From the IMG/VR virus record IMGVR_UViG_3300005842_000042, positions 1 through 25,398 of that record: DNA of 25,398 nt. The stretch is one strand, 5' to 3'. Below the pieces are notes generated by a model. The model was not told where the DNA came from and made no database searches. It saw only the letters and a program-made list of their open reading frames with translations. Position numbers and translations under genes: made by a program. Shown here in pieces: positions 21,894 to 25,398 of this stretch; within the stretch, counting starts at the first letter, position 1; each line of letters begins with the position of its first letter. Source of the stretch: a virus.

Positions 21894-22033
21894 TCCCCAA
21901 CCATAACGTAGCTGCCCCGCTAGGGTCGCTGCTGACGCTGCTACACGGTGCGTGCCTTCGTGCGCCGGATGCGGTTTCAGCGGAGGCCCTAATTGCGCAT
22001 CTGCGCAAACTCCAAACACGAAGGACGAAACAA
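21894..22033. other. Intergenic region with small hairpin
   Basis: A 140-nt gap. It holds TTGCGC-ATCT-GCGCAA near 21993-22008, a six-base-pair hairpin without a T-run, and GC-rich sequence with no coding sign. AGGA just before 22034 is the ribosome-binding site of the next gene. No promoter was recognised. Confidence 0.4.
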
Positions 22034-22375
22034 ATGATCACTTTAGATGAAGTGGGTTCGAAATTGAACCCTGAAGGACAGGGCAAGCTCAAGGAGACCG
22101 CCCCCAATCTGGCACAGTTTTACGGCCTCAACCTCACACTGAAAAAGCTCCATGGCTACGAGTTGGCCGACAAGGTGGAGTTCGCGGTCTTCTACTTCGA
22201 GCCATTCGCTGGCTTGCCGCAGACGCAGGCCGTGTTCAAGCGCAAGAGCGGCGGAGGCATGTTCACATCCGACGTATCGACGTGGGTGAATGACGAAACG
22301 ATCAAGGCTGGTCGCGCCTTCGAAGTCATCGCGAATTCGGTTGACCACTTCGTGCAGACCGGGCAGGAGGAGTAA
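22034..22375 (+). CDS. Hypothetical protein, 113 residues
   Basis: A 113-residue protein with AGGA upstream. It begins MITLDEVGSKLNPEGQGKLKE with helical character, then KLHGYELADKVEFAVFYFEPFAGLP and a C-terminal helical end (RAFEVIANSVDHFVQTG). No signal peptide or membrane segment and no recognised family. It starts the putative late/lysis region and is followed closely by the hydrophobic protein at 22384, whose Shine-Dalgarno overlaps its 3' end. Confidence 0.65.
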   Translation: MITLDEVGSKLNPEGQGKLKETAPNLAQFYGLNLTLKKLHGYELADKVEFAVFYFEPFAGLPQTQAVFKRKSGGGMFTSDVSTWVNDETIKAGRAFEVIANSVDHFVQTGQEE

Positions 22376-22383
22376 GGAGGCAC

Positions 22384-22755
22384 ATGAAGAAATTCTTGTC
22401 AGTCCTCGGGAGCGTAATCCGCTTCGGCGCTCCAATCGCGACCCCGCTTGTTCAGGCGTTCCTCCCGACTCTGCCCATTGCCGGGATCATGACGGCGGTC
22501 GTCAATACCGTGCTCACTGTCGAAGCAACGCTGGGCGAAGGCAACGGCGCGGGCAAGATGCAGATGGTCGTGAACCTTCTGCGGGTCACGCTCGCTCCTG
22601 TTGTCCAATCCATCGAAGCCAGCACTGGGGCAAAGTTGGCGGACGAGGCGCTGTTCCTCAAGTCCGTTCAGGGCTTGGCCGAAAACATCGTCGGTCTGCT
22701 GAATTCGTTTCAGCATGCTGAGGTTCCGACCACTACAGCAGTAAAGACCGCTTAG
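22384..22755 (+). CDS. Membrane-associated phage protein, possible holin
   Basis: Excellent ribosome-binding site AGGAGG before the ATG; 123 residues. The N-terminal 45 residues are hydrophobic with a basic start (MKKFLSVLGSVIRFGAPIATPLVQAFLPTLPIAGIMTAVVNTVL), consistent with one or two membrane segments. The rest is amphipathic helix (KMQMVVNLLRVTLAPVVQSI, FLKSVQGLAENIVGLLNSF). Similar small proteins lie in phage lysis regions. A holin or membrane-bound accessory role is inferred from topology and place only. Confidence 0.55.
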   Translation: MKKFLSVLGSVIRFGAPIATPLVQAFLPTLPIAGIMTAVVNTVLTVEATLGEGNGAGKMQMVVNLLRVTLAPVVQSIEASTGAKLADEALFLKSVQGLAENIVGLLNSFQHAEVPTTTAVKTA

Positions 22756-22765
22756 CAGTACGAAA

Positions 22766-22791
22766 CCAGTGGCGGGTTCGCTCGCCACTGG
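22766..22791 (+). terminator. Strong hairpin, terminator-like without T-run
   Basis: CCAGTGGCG (22766-22774) pairs perfectly with CGCCACTGG (22783-22791) around an 8-nt loop. No run of T follows, so it may be an RNA stability or processing element rather than an intrinsic terminator. Confidence 0.5.
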
Positions 22792-22824
22792 ACACGCTCA
22801 TGAAATCCCTCCAAAGGACAAACA

Positions 22825-23244
22825 ATGGCCAACGACGAGCAGAACTCCATAGGAGCACTGATCTCCAAGATAGAAGGATTCGGGAGTGCCTTAAATCAAG
22901 TGCTTGAAGGCGTAAACAGGATCGGAGCTAAAGTGGATAACCACTCGGACAGACTTGCGACCATAGAGGCGACGTATACGACGCTGGGGGTGCGATCTTT
23001 TCAGGAGGCATCCCAAAAGGACCGTGCTGAAATTCGCTCAACGTTGATACAGCACACGCAGCAGATCGCAGATATAAAGAGCGATCAGGCGCGTGACGGG
23101 GAAACGCTAGACCGCGTTGAGGCTGACGTAGAGAGCCTGAAGCGCACGCGCATAGGTATCGAGTGGAGTTGGGGCACGATCTCCAAAATCGCCGTCGCTC
23201 TCGGTACGCTTCTCGGGGCCGCTCAGATCATCAAGCACTGGTAA
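22825..23244 (+). CDS. Coiled-coil protein with C-terminal membrane anchor, probable holin-like
   Basis: AAAGGA precedes the ATG; 139 residues. Residues about 5-105 are heptad-patterned (ISKIEGFGSALNQVLEGVNRI, HTQQIADIKSDQARDGETLDRVEADVESLKRT). One C-terminal membrane segment follows at about 115-137 (WGTISKIAVALGTLLGAAQII) and a short basic tail (KHW). This resembles XhlA-type or class III-like holin or lysis accessory proteins. It is next to another hydrophobic protein, but no endolysin gene lies in the window. Confidence 0.6.
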   Translation: MANDEQNSIGALISKIEGFGSALNQVLEGVNRIGAKVDNHSDRLATIEATYTTLGVRSFQEASQKDRAEIRSTLIQHTQQIADIKSDQARDGETLDRVEADVESLKRTRIGIEWSWGTISKIAVALGTLLGAAQIIKHW

Positions 23245-23435
23245 TGACCATCCGAGTCCAATCAGAGACGCTGTTCGAGCGCAGGCCAATCGGCTATATC
23301 GAATTCCGTGGACGTCGAGTTCTCGGCGCGCCGTGCCCGATGTGCAAAGCATTCAATTTGGTAAGTAGGCGCAATCCGTGTCCGCACTACGCCCGCGAGT
23401 CCAAGACGGAGATGGTGTTTATCCGAATCGAGTAA
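23244..23435 (+). CDS. Small zinc-binding protein
   Basis: ATG at 23244 overlaps the previous stop (TAATG); 63 residues. MTIRVQSETLFERRPIGYIEFRG is followed by PCPMCKAF and NPCPHYARES, giving a C-x2-C plus C-x-H knuckle. No recognised family. One of several short Cys-rich proteins in this genome. The 4-base gap to the next ATG suggests shared expression. Confidence 0.62.
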   Translation: MTIRVQSETLFERRPIGYIEFRGRRVLGAPCPMCKAFNLVSRRNPCPHYARESKTEMVFIRIE

Positions 23436-23439
23436 AGAG

Positions 23440-23679
23440 ATGTTAAACAACTGCCTGTTTTTCGCCTTGAGGAAGTTCGTCAAGGACGATGGCTACTTCA
23501 TTGTTAGGCGCTCCCGGCACGGCTGGTGGTGGCACTTTCTGTGGTCGAGCAATCTTGACCATTTCGAGGAATTTCAGCCGCTGGTAACGACCGACGGTCT
23601 CACGTCACCGCCGTGGCTGTTCAACGGCAAGGTCGTCACGCACGACATCCACGCATTCACCGAGGCGAACGATCACTGA
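23440..23679 (+). CDS. Small conserved-type phage protein
   Basis: 79 residues, with AAAGAG just upstream of the ATG. It is aromatic-rich (LFFALRKFV, YFIVRRSRHGWWWHFLWS) with an NLDHFEEFQPLVTTDG tail. Short proteins of this style (FIVRxSxxGxWxHFLW) occur near lysis or tail genes in several phages with no known role. No membrane helix is clear, though the N-terminus is hydrophobic. It overlaps nothing, and the next gene starts two bases after its stop. Confidence 0.62.
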   Translation: MLNNCLFFALRKFVKDDGYFIVRRSRHGWWWHFLWSSNLDHFEEFQPLVTTDGLTSPPWLFNGKVVTHDIHAFTEANDH

Positions 23680-23680
23680 T

Positions 23681-24148
23681 ATGAAAATCCTTATACTCGC
23701 CCTACTCGCCGCATCCTGCTACGGCCAATCAATCCAATGTGACCCCGATCAGGTCTGCGCTCAGGCGCGTTCACTGACGGGCTGGAGCGCAGGTACTCTT
23801 TGGTCCGCTTCGCCGACGGCCCTTGAGGTTCGGTACGCGTCGAACTTTAGCTACCGTGCTCCGATGAACAGCGGGCTGTACGTCGTGACGCTGTATTTCG
23901 TCGAGCCCAATGCGACCGCAAAGGGACAGCGGGTTTTTGACGTGCGGATCAACCAGCAACTGATCTATTCAAAGCTCGACGTTTTTGCTATCACGGGCGG
24001 AGCGAATCGCGTACTCAAGCGATCCGTGGTTGTGGCCGTAGCAGAGAACGTACTAATCATCGACTTCGACGCGCCGGGCCCTACCGCTAGGCCCGCCGTC
24101 GTCAGCGCGATCCGCATCGCGCCACTCGGTATCACTCTCAGCGAGTGA
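23681..24148 (+). CDS. Secreted malectin-like carbohydrate-binding protein
   Basis: 155 residues. The N-terminus MKILILALLAASCYGQS is a signal peptide; AASC could be a weak lipobox, or cleavage may follow YGQ. The mature part follows the malectin or malectin-like pattern: LEVRYASNFSYRAPMNSGLYVVTLYFVEPN, GQRVFDVRINQQLIYSKLDVF, ITGGANRVLKRSVVVAVAENVLIIDF and SAIRIAPLG. Malectin domains bind glucose-containing oligosaccharides and occur in eukaryotes and in secreted bacterial proteins. In a phage it may act at the host surface or periplasm as a lysogenic-conversion factor, or interact with the glycan made by the cargo genes. Confidence 0.75.
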   Translation: MKILILALLAASCYGQSIQCDPDQVCAQARSLTGWSAGTLWSASPTALEVRYASNFSYRAPMNSGLYVVTLYFVEPNATAKGQRVFDVRINQQLIYSKLDVFAITGGANRVLKRSVVVAVAENVLIIDFDAPGPTARPAVVSAIRIAPLGITLSE

Positions 24149-24167
24149 CGAACACAAGGAGGCGTAG

Positions 24168-24350
24168 ATGTTCGGAAGCGCCCTTTTCACGATCCGCGTT
24201 GATGTTCCGGCTCTGGACCGTCTTGTGAACTTTCTTCAAACCAGCCAGCAAGCCCAGATCGATGCAATCACGGCCCAACTCGGTCAGCAGACCCAGCGGC
24301 TCAACCAATCCAGCACGGCGCTGAAGGGCGTCGTTCCAACGAACCTATAG
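24168..24350 (+). CDS. Small hypothetical coiled protein
   Basis: AAGGAGG lies before the ATG; 60 residues. After FGSALFTIRVDVPALDRLVNFL the rest is Gln-rich helix (QQAQIDAITAQLGQQTQRLNQ), suggesting a short coiled coil. It sits directly before another small Ala-rich helical gene and both have good ribosome-binding sites, so they may be partners. Function unknown. Confidence 0.62.
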   Translation: MFGSALFTIRVDVPALDRLVNFLQTSQQAQIDAITAQLGQQTQRLNQSSTALKGVVPTNL

Positions 24351-24359
24351 GAGAACACA

Positions 24360-24665
24360 ATGCCAGCAGATTTCACTGGACTCGCCGCCGCCATCGCGGC
24401 TCTCACCGCACAGGTGACTGATACGGTAGGAGTAGAGGCAAGCGCCTCCGCAGTCCTTGCCGGGGTCAGCACGATTGTGCAGAAGGCCGTCTCCGACGCG
24501 CTCGCTGCCGACAACGCAGTTGACGATGCCGCTGCCGCGACCGCCAATGCAGCCGTGGCGGACGCGCTCGCCAAACTCAAGACATCTCGGGATGCCCTTG
24601 CTACTGCGGTAGCGGCCAACCCCGGACCTACTCCCACCCCGACTCCCGCCCCCAGCCAGCCGTAA
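24360..24665 (+). CDS. Ala-rich helical protein with Pro/Thr tail
   Basis: GGAG precedes the ATG; 101 residues. A long Ala-rich helix (AAAIAALTAQVTDTVGVEAS, ADNAVDDAAAATANAAVADA) is followed by a proline/threonine tail of TPTPTPAPSQP type. Low complexity prevents family assignment. It could be a minor virion or scaffold-like protein. A GC-rich hairpin follows the stop. Confidence 0.6.
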   Translation: MPADFTGLAAAIAALTAQVTDTVGVEASASAVLAGVSTIVQKAVSDALAADNAVDDAAAATANAAVADALAKLKTSRDALATAVAANPGPTPTPTPAPSQP

Positions 24666-24675
24666 ACACCAGACA

Positions 24676-24701
24676 GCGGAGGCTCCGCAGTGGGCCTCCG
24701 C
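24676..24701 (+). terminator. GC-rich hairpin without T-run
   Basis: GCGGAGGC (24676-24683) pairs perfectly with GCCTCCGC (24694-24701) around a 10-nt loop. No T-run follows. The GGAGG inside the stem is hidden from ribosomes, so it is unlikely to be the start signal of the gene at 24713. Confidence 0.45.
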
Positions 24702-24712
24702 ACAACACCAAT

Positions 24713-25216
24713 ATGCCAGCTTGGCACCAATGTTCATCGTGCAATGACGGACGCGCCCGTTACGGGCACAAACTGTGCGCGGAGTGCAAGCGTGCGGCGA
24801 ATGCATGGAATATCGTGGCGGCGCGCAAGGCGTGGCGCGATGACTATCAGGACCGATCTGGAATCCTTTCGGAGCGGCGCTATATGGAGCTATTGGAGAT
24901 CGAAGCCATCGGCGGACCCCGAGCATTCCCGCGGAGCACGATGGACCCAGCGAATAGTTACGTTGGGATGTGCGGTGGAGTGCGAGCAGGAAACCGTCTC
25001 TTGTACGCGGCAATCGCGAAAGCCACGGTGCGGATTAGGGTTTCTGACAAGGAACGAAAGACGCCAAGCCGAGGGTTGGATTACATTGCTGCCCGCTGTC
25101 CGTGCGGTATGTGGAGCCTTGCATTGGCTCGACAGCGGAACCATCGGTGCGACGAACACGGGGCGCTTCCGCGCATGTTCGAACGGGACGCTACGGGGAG
25201 ATTCATCACGAAATGA
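24713..25216 (+). CDS. Hypothetical zinc-finger protein, 167 residues
   Basis: ATG at 24713. The N-terminus has HQCSSCNDGRARYGHKLCAECKRAAN, two C-x2-C pairs of zinc-ribbon or DksA-like type, then a charged helix (RKAWRDDYQ). The C-terminus has ARCPCGMW and HRCDEHG, a second possible zinc site, and RFITK. No catalytic motif recognised. No strong ribosome-binding site is visible. Its stop overlaps the next ATG (ATGA). Confidence 0.65.
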   Translation: MPAWHQCSSCNDGRARYGHKLCAECKRAANAWNIVAARKAWRDDYQDRSGILSERRYMELLEIEAIGGPRAFPRSTMDPANSYVGMCGGVRAGNRLLYAAIAKATVRIRVSDKERKTPSRGLDYIAARCPCGMWSLALARQRNHRCDEHGALPRMFERDATGRFITK

Positions 25217-25398
25217 CGAAAAGACTACTACTCTACCTACTGGCGGTCCCGCTGTTCGCCGCGCAAACCACCGTTACTGATGTCATTCATACGCCATTCG
25301 GCGCGGACCTATTCAACGGGACGATTAGCATCAGTGCTCCCGCCATGACCACGGCAAGCGGTACATTCATCGCGCCATGGCAACGCACGATCACGGTC
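25213..25398 (+). CDS. Secreted protein, N-terminal part (partial at window edge)
   Basis: ATG at 25213 overlaps the previous stop (ATGA); 62 codons are open to the right edge. MTKRLLLYLLAVPLFAAQ is a clear signal peptide with likely cleavage after AA-Q or AAQ-T. The mature start (TVTDVIHTPFGADLFNGTIS) begins a beta-sandwich-like domain (SISAPAMTTASGT, WQRTITV). Similar secreted starts occur in soil bacteria and their phages, but the family is uncertain from this fragment. Confidence 0.65.
   Translation, partial: MTKRLLLYLLAVPLFAAQTTVTDVIHTPFGADLFNGTISISAPAMTTASGTFIAPWQRTITV

Noticed and set aside
24690-25280. Plus-strand 196-codon ORF overlapping the gene at 24713
   Set aside because: The frame at 24713 shows ordered zinc-ribbon motifs and ATGA coupling to a signal-peptide gene; the alternative frame is Arg/Ser/Thr-rich without motifs.

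Overview
This window is part of a tailed bacteriophage or prophage genome (Caudoviricetes, long non-contractile tail). It covers the end of the head-tail connector genes, the whole tail module and the start of a late/lysis region. The tail gene order is the standard one: a connector gene (partial), tail terminator, tail tube, a G/GT-type tail assembly chaperone with a -1 frameshift, a 1572-residue tape measure, then tip, hub and receptor-binding proteins. Base composition is moderately GC-rich. Genes are packed with 4-nt ATGA/GTGA overlaps. Two secreted proteins near the right end, one malectin-like, resemble proteins I associate with soil Acidobacteriota, but this host guess is weak inference.

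Left part (1-8970). After the tail terminator the tail operon is interrupted by about 8.4 kb of cargo. It encodes four soluble GT2-type glycosyltransferases, a stand-alone SAM methyltransferase, a protein fusing an RmlD-like sugar reductase to a second methyltransferase, a cupin-type sugar epimerase-like protein, several small CxxC/zinc-ribbon proteins, an HNH endonuclease, and a proteasome-beta-like Ntn hydrolase. The hydrolase has Thr1, Asp17 and Lys33 at exactly the proteasome numbering. The cargo ends in a tRNA with anticodon CAT whose 5' end overlaps the last glycosyltransferase stop codon. No glycosyltransferase has an obvious membrane segment, so the locus could build and methylate a glycan on a soluble acceptor such as a virion protein.

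Centre (8971-16460). A leader with three GNRA-tetraloop hairpins precedes the tail tube gene. Its last hairpin plus Shine-Dalgarno is repeated exactly (26 nt) before the structural gene at 15025. The chaperone pair has a textbook -1 slip site (A AAA AAG) followed by a stem-loop. Downstream of 15025 lies a small moron island (HNH gene, two small ORFs, -10-like boxes, a rho-independent terminator).

Right part (16484-25398). A LamG/repeat/tail-hub protein is apparently split in two by a roughly 625-bp insert. The insert carries a class II tRNA-like gene and two small genes, all on the minus strand, with the two genes flanked by 16-bp direct repeats. Then come an Asp-box beta-propeller (probable receptor-binding protein), small hypotheticals, two holin-like membrane proteins, a secreted malectin-like protein, and a truncated secreted protein at the window edge. 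No endolysin, portal, capsid, terminase, integrase or CRISPR array was seen.

All functional calls come from reading the sequence by eye. No database search or folding program was run.
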